The position numbers and the translations under genes were made by a program. DNA of 6,470 bases, from positions 1 to 6,470 of the forward strand of contig JAQBZY010000082.1 in assembly GCA_027620395.1 (NCBI GenBank), read 5' to 3'. Below are positions 1 through 5,793 of this stretch, piece after piece. The notes beneath the pieces were generated by a model that was given only the letters and a program-made list of their open reading frames with translations, was not told where the DNA came from and did not search any database. Within the stretch, counting starts at the first letter, position 1. The number at the start of each line of letters is the position of its first letter. The stretch is from Pseudomonadota bacterium. GTDB lineage: Bacteria > Pseudomonadota > Alphaproteobacteria > Rhodospirillales > Casp-alpha2.

Positions 1-22
1 CCTCGATCAGGGTCACGCCGAG
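1..22 (-). other. Frame-shifted continuation of mnmC (FAD-binding domain)
   Basis: On the minus strand, bases 22 to 2 read Leu-Gly-Val-Thr-Leu-Ile-Glu in a frame different from the upstream mnmC frame. This is the second beta strand and acidic cap of a Rossmann FAD-binding fold. It lies at the correct distance after GAGIAG: 11 residues to RRG, then LGVTLIE. One extra base in the C run at 23-26 (G on the coding strand) would join the two parts as ARRGLGVTLIE. The rest of the oxidase domain presumably continues beyond the left edge. Confidence 0.7.
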
Positions 23-813
23 CCCCGCCGCGCCAGCGCCATGGTGACCCAGCCACCGGCAATTCCGGCGCCGATCACGGCAACCCTTCCGGCATCCTTC
101 CGTTCACCGGTGGTGGGCGCGCCTTCGAAGGTTCCGGCCAGACATTCCCGTTTGCCGGCGAAGCCCTTGCGGCGCTTGACGTCAAACCCGGCGGCGGCGA
201 GTGACCGCCTGACGCCACCTGCCGCCGTGAAGGTCGCGAGCCTTGCCCCCGGCGCCGAGTGCTTGGCGATCAGGCCTAGCACTTCGGGAGCCCACATCTC
301 AGGGTTTATCGATGGTGCGAAGCCGTCCAGATACCAGGCGTCGAAGCTGCCGAGGAGCCCTTTAAGTGCCGTCATGACATCGGTGTAGACGAGAGTCAGC
401 CGGACCCGGCCGGCATCGAGTTCGACCCGGTGCCAGCCGGCCACACGGGGCGGCAGCGCCGCGACAAGCGCCGCCAATTCACGCTCGATCATCGGAAAGC
501 GCCGAAGTGCCCGGGCAATCTCGCCGGCAGCCAGGGGATAGCCCTCGACCGCGGTATAATCGAGGCTGGCGTCCTTGGCTGCCGTTTCCCGCCACGTCCG
601 CCAACTCAGTAAAAAGTTGAGCCCGCTACCGAAGCCGAGCTCGCATAGGCGCATACCGGGACGATTGAAAGTCTCCGGCGCGCCGATGCCGTCCAGGAAG
701 ACATGCTTGCGCTCCGCCGGTCCGTCATCGGGGGAGAAATAGATATCGCCGGCGCGACCCGATCTGGGCGTGCCGTCGGCGTCGATAAACATTTCCGGAT
801 CGGAAAGCCGCAT
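13..813 (-). CDS. mnmC: tRNA U34 methyltransferase/oxidase MnmC, N-terminal part; frame broken near the window edge
   Basis: MnmC completes mnm5(s2)U34 in the wobble position of certain tRNAs. Its C-terminal FAD oxidase removes the carboxymethyl group from cmnm5U, and its N-terminal SAM-dependent domain methylates the resulting nm5U. Seen here: the complete methyltransferase (MnmD/DUF752) domain, residues about 20-230. It has DIYFS (23-27), the SAM-binding ELGFGSGLNF (58-67), DAWYLDGFAP (158-167; D163 matches the catalytic Asp of E. coli MnmC), ATFTAAGGVRR (193-203) and KGFAGKREC (216-224). The FAD domain then begins with VAVIGAGIAG (244-253). The frame stops at TGA 13-15, only 13 residues past that motif, whereas full MnmC proteins exceed 600 residues. 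The next bases in another frame continue the fold, so this is a frameshift or a sequence error rather than a natural end. An in-frame TAA at 823-825 fixes the ATG at 813 as the first possible start. No clear Shine-Dalgarno is visible. The identification is firm; whether the gene is intact is not. Confidence 0.88.
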   Translation of the reverse strand: MRLSDPEMFIDADGTPRSGRAGDIYFSPDDGPAERKHVFLDGIGAPETFNRPGMRLCELGFGSGLNFLLSWRTWRETAAKDASLDYTAVEGYPLAAGEIARALRRFPMIERELAALVAALPPRVAGWHRVELDAGRVRLTLVYTDVMTALKGLLGSFDAWYLDGFAPSINPEMWAPEVLGLIAKHSAPGARLATFTAAGGVRRSLAAAGFDVKRRKGFAGKRECLAGTFEGAPTTGERKDAGRVAVIGAGIAGGWVTMALARRGSA

Positions 814-858
814 GGGTGGAGCTTAGCCAACACGGCCGGTTTCTGCACTGGCGTTGCC

Positions 859-882
859 GGACCCCCGATCAAGTCCGGGGTC
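859..882. repeat. GC-rich inverted repeat in the gatB-mnmC gap
   Basis: GACCCC (860-865) pairs with GGGGTC (877-882) around an 11-nt loop. A shorter alternative stem pairs GGAC (859-862) with GTCC (873-876). The sequence around GATCAAGTCC resembles the dispersed palindromic elements of alphaproteobacteria that read like 'GACTTGATC' flanked by G/C runs; this comparison is from memory. There is no T tract on either side, so it is a weak candidate for an intrinsic terminator. It lies about 50-70 nt upstream of the mnmC start. Confidence 0.55.
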
Positions 883-900
883 TATTTCCCCCTCCCCTAG

Positions 901-926
901 CCTCTCCCCCACAAGTAGGGGAGAGG
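901..926. repeat. Perfect 9-bp hairpin, left arm of the repeat cluster
   Basis: CCTCTCCCC (901-909) pairs perfectly with GGGGAGAGG (918-926) around an 8-nt loop. It directly precedes the larger repeat copy at 915-975, and its right arm is part of that copy. The equivalent right arm exists in the second copy (4318-4327), but the left arm there is degenerate. Confidence 0.7.
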
Positions 927-975
927 GAAAGAACCTCCTCTCCCCCGGCACGGGGGGAGAGGTCGGGTGAGGGGG
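915..975 (-). repeat. Dispersed GC-rich hairpin repeat, copy 1 (3' of gatB)
   Basis: This 61-nt unit matches the one at 4316-4376 with only a few differences. Its core is a perfect 10-bp stem, CCTCTCCCCC (937-946) with GGGGGAGAGG (953-962), around a 6-nt loop, followed by a conserved GGGTGAGGGGG tail (965-975). Read on the minus strand, it begins about 40 nt after the gatB stop. The stem is then followed by a short T-rich stretch (TTCTTT, 928-933). That arrangement could terminate gatB transcription or protect its mRNA 3' end, but the T stretch is interrupted, so this is inference. With the hairpin at 901-926 it fills most of the 201-bp gap to mnmC. Confidence 0.75.
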
Positions 976-1014
976 ACCCCTCTCCGGGGACCCGGAATGA
1001 CGAAAAGCGACGGT

Positions 1015-2472
1015 TCAGCCGAGCAGCTTCTGCTTCAGAAGCGCATTGACCTGGCCGGGGTTGGCTTTGCCTTGGCTGGCCTTCATGACCTGGCCGACGA
1101 ACCAGCCGATGGCCTTTTCGTTGCCGCCCCGAACGTCATCCGCCTGGCCTGGATTGTCGGCGATCACCTTGTCGACAATGGCTTCGATGGCGCCGGTGTC
1201 GGTGATCTGTTGCAGGCCCTTTTCGTCGACAATGACGGCCGGTGCCTTGCCGGTCTCGAGCATGACCTCGAACACATCCTTGGCGAGCTTGCCGGAAATC
1301 GTGCCGTCCTCGATCAGGCCGACCAGGGCGCCCAAATTCTCCGCCGTCACCGGACTTTCCGGAATGCCGACAGCACGCTTATTGAGGGCGCCGAATAGAT
1401 TGGAGGTCAGCCAGTTGGCGACTTGTTTGGCATCCCGGCCCGCCGCCGCCGTCTCGAAATAATCCGCCGTCTCGCGGTCGGCGACAATGACGCCAGCGTC
1501 ATAGGCGGACAGACCCAAGTCCTCGATCAGGCGCTTTTTCTTGGTATCGGGAAGTTCCGGCAACGAGGCCTCGATCCCGGCGATGAAATCCTCATCCAAA
1601 TCGAGCGGCAACAGATCAGGATCGGGGAAATAGCGGTAGTCGTGCGCGAATTCCTTACTCCGCATCGGCCGGGTCTCGCCCAGATTCGGATCGTAGAGCC
1701 GGGTTTCCTGCCTGACCTCGCCGCCCTGCTCCCAGACCTCGACCTGGCGCTCGGCCTCGATCTCGATCGCCTGCATGACGAAGCGGACCGAGTTGACGTT
1801 CTTGACTTCGACCCGTGTTCTGAGCCCGCTCTCGCCCTTCTTGCGGACCGACACGTTGACGTCGGCGCGCATCGAGCCTTGCTCCATGTTGCCATCACAA
1901 GTGCCGAGATAGCGGAGTATCGAGCGCACCTTGCGGAGATACGCGCCGGCTTCGTCTGGCGAACGGAGATCAGGCTTGGAGACGATTTCCATCAAGGCGA
2001 CGCCGGCGCGGTTGAGATCAATCATCGAACGAGTCGGATCCTGGTCGTGCATCGACTTGCCGGCGTCCTGTTCAAGATGCAGGCGCTCGATACCGACATC
2101 GCGGGTCGAACCATCGTCCATGTCGAGCGTCACCGTCCCTTCGCCGACGATCGGATGCAGATATTGGCTGATCTGATAGCCCTGCGGTAAATCGGCGTAG
2201 AAATAGTTCTTCCGCTCGAAGATCGAGCGGCGGTTGATCTTGGCCCTGAGCCCGAGCCCGGTCCTGACCGCCTGCTCGATGCACTTCCGGTTCAAAACCG
2301 GCAGCATGCCGGGCATGGCGGCGTCGACCAGCGACACTTGCGAATTCGGCTCGCCACCAAACGATGTCGAGGCACCGGAGAAGAGCTTGGCGTTGGTGAC
2401 CGCCTGGGCATGCACCTCAAGCCCGATCACCACTTCCCAATCGCCGGTCTCGCCCTGGATCAGATAGGCCAT
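1015..2472 (-). CDS. gatB: Asp-tRNA(Asn)/Glu-tRNA(Gln) amidotransferase subunit B
   Basis: GatB is the tRNA-binding and kinase subunit of the cytoplasmic GatCAB complex. It phosphorylates the side chain of mischarged Glu-tRNA(Gln) or Asp-tRNA(Asn) and receives ammonia from GatA to give Gln-tRNA or Asn-tRNA. Visible blocks are VIGLEVHAQ (15-23), [14 protein letters not shown] (91-104), [11 protein letters not shown] (133-143), [14 protein letters not shown] (197-210), VEVKNVNS (221-228), and the stretch from [14 protein letters not shown] (257-270) to [14 protein letters not shown] (277-290). The C-terminal GatB/YqeY tail domain (about 340-485) ends with [13 protein letters not shown] (453-465) and [10 protein letters not shown] (470-479). 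At 485 residues it is full length. Position 29 onward reads KLFSGAST, the variant without the zinc-binding Cys pairs of some GatBs; I take this as normal for alphaproteobacteria. Its ATG lies 2 nt after the gatA stop, so translation is probably coupled. Confidence 0.97.
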   Translation of the reverse strand: MAYLIQGETGDWEVVIGLEVHAQAVTNAKLFSGASTSFGGEPNSQVSLVDAAMPGMLPVLNRKCIEQAVRTGLGLRAKINRRSIFERKNYFYADLPQGYQISQYLHPIVGEGTVTLDMDDGSTRDVGIERLHLEQDAGKSMHDQDPTRSMIDLNRAGVALMEIVSKPDLRSPDEAGAYLRKVRSILRYLGTCDGNMEQGSMRADVNVSVRKKGESGLRTRVEVKNVNSVRFVMQAIEIEAERQVEVWEQGGEVRQETRLYDPNLGETRPMRSKEFAHDYRYFPDPDLLPLDLDEDFIAGIEASLPELPDTKKKRLIEDLGLSAYDAGVIVADRETADYFETAAAGRDAKQVANWLTSNLFGALNKRAVGIPESPVTAENLGALVGLIEDGTISGKLAKDVFEVMLETGKAPAVIVDEKGLQQITDTGAIEAIVDKVIADNPGQADDVRGGNEKAIGWFVGQVMKASQGKANPGQVNALLKQKLLG

Positions 2473-2474
2473 CC

Positions 2475-3947
2475 TCAGACGCCTCCCGGCTTGGCCGAAA
2501 AGCTGGCCGCCGCTTCCAGGGCACTGGCGGCGCGGAACAGTTTCTGTTCCTGACAGACCCCTGCGATTAGTTGCAGGCCCAAGGGCAACCCGTCGCCATC
2601 CAACCCGGCCGGCACCGATATGGCCGGCAAACCGGCCAGCGACGCGGGCACCGTGAAGACATCGTTCAGATACATGGCAATCGGATCATCCATCTTTTCG
2701 CCGAGCGCGAACGCGGCCGACGGCGCCGTCGGCGTTAGCAGCACATCGACATCTTCGAAGGCATCGGAAAAATCCTTGAAGATCAGCGAACGAACCTTCT
2801 GCGCCTTGACGTAATAGGCGTCGTAATAGCCGGCCGACAGCACGTAGGCGCCGATCAAGACCCGGCGTTGCACCTCGGCGCCGAAGCCGGCGGCGCGGGT
2901 GAGCTCATACATCTCGTCCAAGCTATCGCCCTCGACCCGGAGCCCGTAGCGGACACCGTCGTAGCGGGCGAGATTCGACGATGCCTCGGCCGGTGCGACG
3001 ATGTAATAAGTCGGCAGCGCATACTTGGTGTGCGGCAAGGTGACGTCGCGGGTCTCGGCGCCCATGTCGTGCAACCATTCGACGCCCTGCTCCCAGAGCG
3101 TCTTGATGGCCGCCGGCATGCCATCCAGCGTATATTCCTTGGGGATACCGATCTTCATGCCCTTGACGTTGGGAACGCAGGCGGCTCGGAAATCCGGCAG
3201 ATCGAACGGCAACGATGTCGAATCCTTCGGATCGTGCCCGGCCATGGCTTGCAGCATGATCGCCGCGTCCTCGACGGTCCGGGTCAGCGGCCCGGCCTGA
3301 TCGAGGCTTGAAGCAAAGGCGACGGTACCCCAGCGCGAACAGCGGCCATAGGTCGGTTTCATGCCGACGATGCCGGTAAAGGACGCCGGTTGGCGGATCG
3401 AGCCGCCGGTGTCGGTGCCGGTGGCGGCGATAGCGAGCCGGCCCGATACCGCCGCCGCGGAGCCGCCGGACGAGCCGCCCGGCACCAGATCGACATTGGC
3501 GCCCAGCCGCGTCCACGGGCTTTTCACCGGTCCGTAGTAGGACGTGATGTTGGATGAGCCCATGGCTAATTCATCCATATTCGCTTTGCCGAGCATGACC
3601 GCACCGTGGTCCCGCAAGTTGGCGCTAACGGTGGATTCATAAGTCGGAACAAAATTTTCCAGGATGTGCGACCCGGCGGTGGTTCGGACCCCCTCGGTGC
3701 AAAAGAGATCCTTCATGGCGATCGGCACGCCGTCCATGGGGCCCTTCGCGTCACCCTTGGCCCGGCGCGCATCCGATTCCTTGGCCCGGGCCCGGGCCAG
3801 ATCGGGGGTCTCGGTGATGAAGGCGTTCAAGACCCGGTTGGCCTCGATGGCGGCGATACAGGCGTTGGTCAACTCAACGGACGATGTCTCGCCTTTTCCG
3901 AGGGCTTCGGCGGCGTCGGCAATGCTAAGATCGCGGAGATCGCTCAT
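2475..3947 (-). CDS. gatA: Asp-tRNA(Asn)/Glu-tRNA(Gln) amidotransferase subunit A
   Basis: GatA is the glutaminase subunit of GatCAB. It hydrolyses Gln (or Asn) and passes ammonia through a tunnel to GatB. It belongs to the amidase-signature family. The Ser-cisSer-Lys triad is visible: K79 in [10 protein letters not shown] (73-82), S159 in [11 protein letters not shown] (156-166), and S183 in [11 protein letters not shown] (177-187). The 24-residue spacing between the two serines matches S. aureus Gat[16 protein letters not shown] (118-132) and [16 protein letters not shown] (192-207) are further family blocks, and the C-terminal [10 protein letters not shown] is also typical. At 490 residues it is normal length. 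The start overlaps the gatC stop as ATGA, and a GAAGGTGG-type ribosome binding site lies inside gatC. No missing catalytic residue was seen. Confidence 0.98.
   Translation of the reverse strand: MSDLRDLSIADAAEALGKGETSSVELTNACIAAIEANRVLNAFITETPDLARARAKESDARRAKGDAKGPMDGVPIAMKDLFCTEGVRTTAGSHILENFVPTYESTVSANLRDHGAVMLGKANMDELAMGSSNITSYYGPVKSPWTRLGANVDLVPGGSSGGSAAAVSGRLAIAATGTDTGGSIRQPASFTGIVGMKPTYGRCSRWGTVAFASSLDQAGPLTRTVEDAAIMLQAMAGHDPKDSTSLPFDLPDFRAACVPNVKGMKIGIPKEYTLDGMPAAIKTLWEQGVEWLHDMGAETRDVTLPHTKYALPTYYIVAPAEASSNLARYDGVRYGLRVEGDSLDEMYELTRAAGFGAEVQRRVLIGAYVLSAGYYDAYYVKAQKVRSLIFKDFSDAFEDVDVLLTPTAPSAAFALGEKMDDPIAMYLNDVFTVPASLAGLPAISVPAGLDGDGLPLGLQLIAGVCQEQKLFRAASALEAAASFSAKPGGV
2482..2487 (-). 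promoter_or_regulatory. Ribosome binding site of gatB inside the gatA 3' end
   Basis: The coding strand reads GGGAGG, with 9 nt to the gatB ATG. It overlaps the last codons of gatA. It supports the ATG at 2472 as the start and fits reinitiation or coupling within the operon. Confidence 0.75.
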
Positions 3948-4231
3948 TCGACCACCTTCGGAACGGCGTAGAACGGGCCGATCGGATCGGGCGCATTGGC
4001 CGTCACCTTATCAGCTATCGCGCCGTCGGTGACCACGTCGTCGCGCAACGGCGCCGGCATGGCGACGACGCTGGTCATCGGCTCTACGTCTCCGGTCTCG
4101 ACCTCGGCCAGTTGCTCGACCCAGCCGATGATGCCGTTGAGCTCACCGGCGATGGCGTCCAGGCGCTCTTCCGGCACCCTGATCCGGGCCAGAAAAGCAA
4201 TCTTTTGGACATCGTCCTTGGATAGTGGCAT
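3944..4231 (-). CDS. gatC: Asp-tRNA(Asn)/Glu-tRNA(Gln) amidotransferase subunit C
   Basis: GatC is the small non-catalytic subunit that wraps around the GatA-GatB interface and stabilises the complex. At 95 residues it is the usual size. The N-terminal helical part (about 3-45, with [12 protein letters not shown] at 6-17) carries the pattern of the family. It is followed by GDVEPMTSV (47-55), LRDDVV (62-67) and the C-terminal FYAVPKVVE (87-95), which is the form expected in alphaproteobacteria. It is the first gene of the gatCAB operon. A GGAG sits 6 nt before the ATG, supporting this start. The last bases overlap the gatA start by 4 nt. Confidence 0.96.
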   Translation of the reverse strand: MPLSKDDVQKIAFLARIRVPEERLDAIAGELNGIIGWVEQLAEVETGDVEPMTSVVAMPAPLRDDVVTDGAIADKVTANAPDPIGPFYAVPKVVE

Positions 4232-4267
4232 CAGAAACTCCGGTGGGGCTGGCGACAGGGCGCGGAA

Positions 4268-4295
4268 ATTAACATCGCCCCCCCACCCCCGGCAA
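4268..4295 (-). promoter_or_regulatory. Candidate sigma-70 promoter of gatCAB
   Basis: On the minus strand, TTGCCG (4295-4290, -35-like, 4 of 6 matches) is followed by a 16-nt G-rich spacer and GTTAAT (4273-4268, -10-like, 4 of 6). Transcription would start about 30 nt before the gatC ATG. It lies between the repeat hairpin at 4339-4363 and gatC, where a promoter would be needed if that hairpin terminates the upstream gene. This is pattern matching only. Confidence 0.3.
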
Positions 4296-4315
4296 GGAAT
4301 GCGTCGCCGCCACCC

Positions 4316-4376
4316 GTGGGGGAGAGGAAAAGAATACCCCTCTCCCCCGGCACGGGGGAGAGGTTGGGTGAGGGGG
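4316..4376 (-). repeat. Dispersed GC-rich hairpin repeat, copy 2 (3' of the SH3b gene)
   Basis: This is the same 61-nt unit as at 915-975, in the same orientation. It shares GGGGAGAGG, the A-rich linker, the central CCTCTCCCCC/GGGGGAGAGG hairpin and the GGGTGAGGGGG tail (4366-4376). The left arm found beside copy 1 (901-909) is replaced here by irregular C runs (4278-4290), so the left hairpin is degraded. Confidence 0.78.
4339..4363 (-). terminator. Possible terminator hairpin after the SH3b gene
   Basis: The stem CCTCTCCCCC (4339-4348) with GGGGGAGAGG (4354-4363) is a perfect 10 bp with a 5-nt loop. Read in the direction of the SH3b gene, it starts 33 nt after the stop. It is followed by GGTATTCTTTT, a T-rich but interrupted tract. 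This is compatible with intrinsic termination or mRNA 3'-end protection. It is part of repeat copy 2, so the structure may reflect the repeat rather than selection for termination. Confidence 0.4.
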
Positions 4377-4395
4377 CATCATGTCAGTGCGTCTG

Positions 4396-5172
4396 TCAGC
4401 GCGCGTGTGCGAAAATGTCGTCCCAAGCCTTATCGGACCAAGCCGAAAGCGCGATGTCCATGGCGCTGCCGATCACCTTCGGCACGCTGGTGGCCGGCAG
4501 GAAAGGAATGGTCGGCGTCTTGCGGCCGTAGGATTCCTCGCTCAGCTGATCGAAACGGACCTGCCCGCCGTCCTGGTCGTAATGCATGCTGGTCGAAAAA
4601 ATATCGTCGAGCCCGTGCATGCCGTCCAACAGATCGACGTTGATTTGGAATATCCGCTTTCTGCCCTTGGGGTCGATCGGCGCCTCGGTCATGAACATCT
4701 GCGCAGGGAACCGCAACCGCTTACCGCTTCGCTCGCAGACGACAATCGCTTCATAATCGGAGATGCGGGAAAGCTGCCCCTCGACCTCGGAGCAGCCGAG
4801 AAACGAAATCCGGTAACCACAGCGGTGCCCAATGGCGACATTGATCTCGCCAGTGACGTCGTTTTCAATGGCGCCATCCAGGATCGGCGTCAACTTAGGA
4901 CCGTAGGCGAAACCGTAAGGCTTGCCTTTGCGGGTGACCGCGAGCCAAGAGGAGCCAACCGCCTTTCCAAGCACGGTGATGACGTTGCCTTTTGCGATCA
5001 TACCAACGCGCTTGCCGTCGTTCTTGGGTTGGGCGCGGATTTGCAAGTCCTGCTCGGCGATGTAGGTCCCAGGCGACGGCGTGACGTGGCTGCCCATGAA
5101 TGCGATGTCGGCCGCATGGGCAACCCCGGCGGCACCGAGAACGATTAAGAATAGCCACGCGATCCGCCGCAA
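4396..5172 (-). CDS. Secreted SH3b-domain protein of unknown function
   Basis: This is a 258-residue protein. Residues 1-20 form a signal peptide: RR at 2-3, a hydrophobic core WLFLIVLGAAG, and cleavage expected after AHA (18-20). Export to the periplasm is therefore likely. Residues about 36-95 look like a bacterial SH3 (SH3b) domain: DLQIRAQPKNDGKRVGMI (42-59), then ITVLGKAVGSSWLAVTRKG (65-83) and YGFAYGPKL (86-94). These domains usually bind peptidoglycan or protein ligands. The remaining region of about 160 residues is not recognised; it contains three cysteines (C118, C127, C146) that could form one disulfide. The start is TTG at 5172, with an in-frame TAA directly before it and no other start codon that keeps the signal peptide. 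The ribosome binding site is weak (GAAAG). The gene is divergent from ruvX and lies upstream of gatCAB; a functional link to either is not evident. Confidence 0.82.
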   Translation of the reverse strand: MRRIAWLFLIVLGAAGVAHAADIAFMGSHVTPSPGTYIAEQDLQIRAQPKNDGKRVGMIAKGNVITVLGKAVGSSWLAVTRKGKPYGFAYGPKLTPILDGAIENDVTGEINVAIGHRCGYRISFLGCSEVEGQLSRISDYEAIVVCERSGKRLRFPAQMFMTEAPIDPKGRKRIFQINVDLLDGMHGLDDIFSTSMHYDQDGGQVRFDQLSEESYGRKTPTIPFLPATSVPKVIGSAMDIALSAWSDKAWDDIFAHAR

Positions 5173-5244
5173 TTAAGTTTCTTTCGTTTCTAGGCCGTTT
5201 CCGGGCTCGGCCGGGAAAAATAGGCGGTGTCAGTAACTTGCCGC

Positions 5245-5250
5245 TATGAT
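5245..5250 (+). promoter_or_regulatory. Candidate -10 element for ruvX in the divergent gap
   Basis: TATGAT matches the sigma-70 -10 consensus at 5 of 6 bases, 45 nt before the ruvX start. No convincing -35 lies 16-18 nt upstream, so support is limited. The 123-bp gap at 5173-5295 must hold the promoters of both ruvX and the divergent SH3b gene; I found no good minus-strand promoter match. The gap also contains an imperfect hairpin at 5198-5218 (TTTCC/GGAAA outer stem). Confidence 0.3.
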
Positions 5251-5285
5251 ATCGGGCATTCGGGGTCGATGCCACCCCACAAGCT

Positions 5286-5289
5286 GGAG
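5286..5289 (+). promoter_or_regulatory. Ribosome binding site deciding the ruvX start
   Basis: GGAG is followed by 6 nt and then ATG at 5296. This spacing is ideal and favours 5296 over the upstream in-frame GTG (5227) and ATG (5269), which lack such a site. Confidence 0.7.
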
Positions 5290-5295
5290 AGCGGA

Positions 5296-5793
5296 ATGGC
5301 CGATCGCCTGATCTGCGAGGATATTTTCGAGCTGGCCGGGCGAGTTCCGGCCGGTCGGCGCCTGCTCGGGCTCGATGTTGGCGACAAGACCGTCGGCCTC
5401 GCCATCGCCGACCCAGGGATGACGGTCGCAAGCCCGCTCTGGACGCTCGAGCGAAAGAAATTGGCGCCCATCGTCGACGCCATTGCCGAACTGGTCCGGA
5501 CCGAGCAGGTCGGTGGCATCGTCGCCGGTCTGCCGGTCAGCATGGACGGAAGCCTCGGCCCGCAGGCGCAGGCTGTCCAGGATTTCACCACCGAGTTGGC
5601 TGGGCGCCTTGGATTGCCGGCCGCTTTTTGGGATGAGCGGCTGTCGACATCGGCCATCGAACGGGTATTGATCTCGGAAGCCGACATGAACCGCAAGCGC
5701 CGCAAACAGGTGGTCGACAAGATGGCCGCCGCCTATATCCTGCAGGGCGCCATCGACGCGGTCTCGATCCGCCGCCGGATGCCACCCGCATGA
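5296..5793 (+). CDS. ruvX: YqgF/RuvX family pre-16S rRNA nuclease, putative Holliday junction resolvase
   Basis: This family has an RNase H-like fold. In E. coli YqgF is needed for 16S rRNA 5'-end maturation, and the family was also predicted to resolve Holliday junctions. With the start at 5296 the protein is 165 residues, close to the usual length. The acidic active-site motifs are present: LLGLDVGDKTVGLAIAD (23-39, D27), GLPVSMDGS (78-86), FWDERLST (111-118, E114) and VDKMAAAYILQG (140-151, D141). A longer form from GTG 5227 would add 23 residues with no family similarity that I recognise. The gene is divergent from the SH3b-gatCAB strand; proximity of ruvX to gatCAB is, as far as I recall, common in alphaproteobacteria. 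Its stop overlaps the next start by 4 nt. Confidence 0.95.
   Translation: MADRLICEDIFELAGRVPAGRRLLGLDVGDKTVGLAIADPGMTVASPLWTLERKKLAPIVDAIAELVRTEQVGGIVAGLPVSMDGSLGPQAQAVQDFTTELAGRLGLPAAFWDERLSTSAIERVLISEADMNRKRRKQVVDKMAAAYILQGAIDAVSIRRRMPPA

Noticed and set aside
606..872. Minus-strand open frame across the mnmC start
   Set aside because: Overlaps mnmC in another frame; Ser/Arg/Pro-rich without domain features.
859..882. Intrinsic terminator of gatB at the left palindrome
   Set aside because: No T tract follows on the minus strand, and the loop is large; kept only as a repeat.
901..975. CRISPR-like or tandem repeat array
   Set aside because: Repeated motifs are inverted arms of two hairpins, not regularly spaced direct repeats with spacers.
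1423..2190. Long plus-strand open frame (255 codons) antisense to gatB
   Set aside because: It mirrors the codon bias of gatB in a GC-rich genome, has no recognisable domain, and overlaps a certain gene completely.
2868..3311. Plus-strand open frame antisense to gatA
   Set aside because: Shadow of gatA; low-complexity composition and no family features.
4381..5148. Long plus-strand open frame (255 codons) antisense to the SH3b gene
   Set aside because: Almost as long as the minus-strand gene, but Arg/Ala/Asp-rich with no domain. The minus frame has a signal peptide and an SH3b domain.
5227..5295. Extended ruvX N-terminus from GTG 5227
   Set aside because: The added 23 residues have no family similarity, no ribosome binding site precedes the GTG, and they would run through the promoter region. 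GGAG before ATG 5296 is better.
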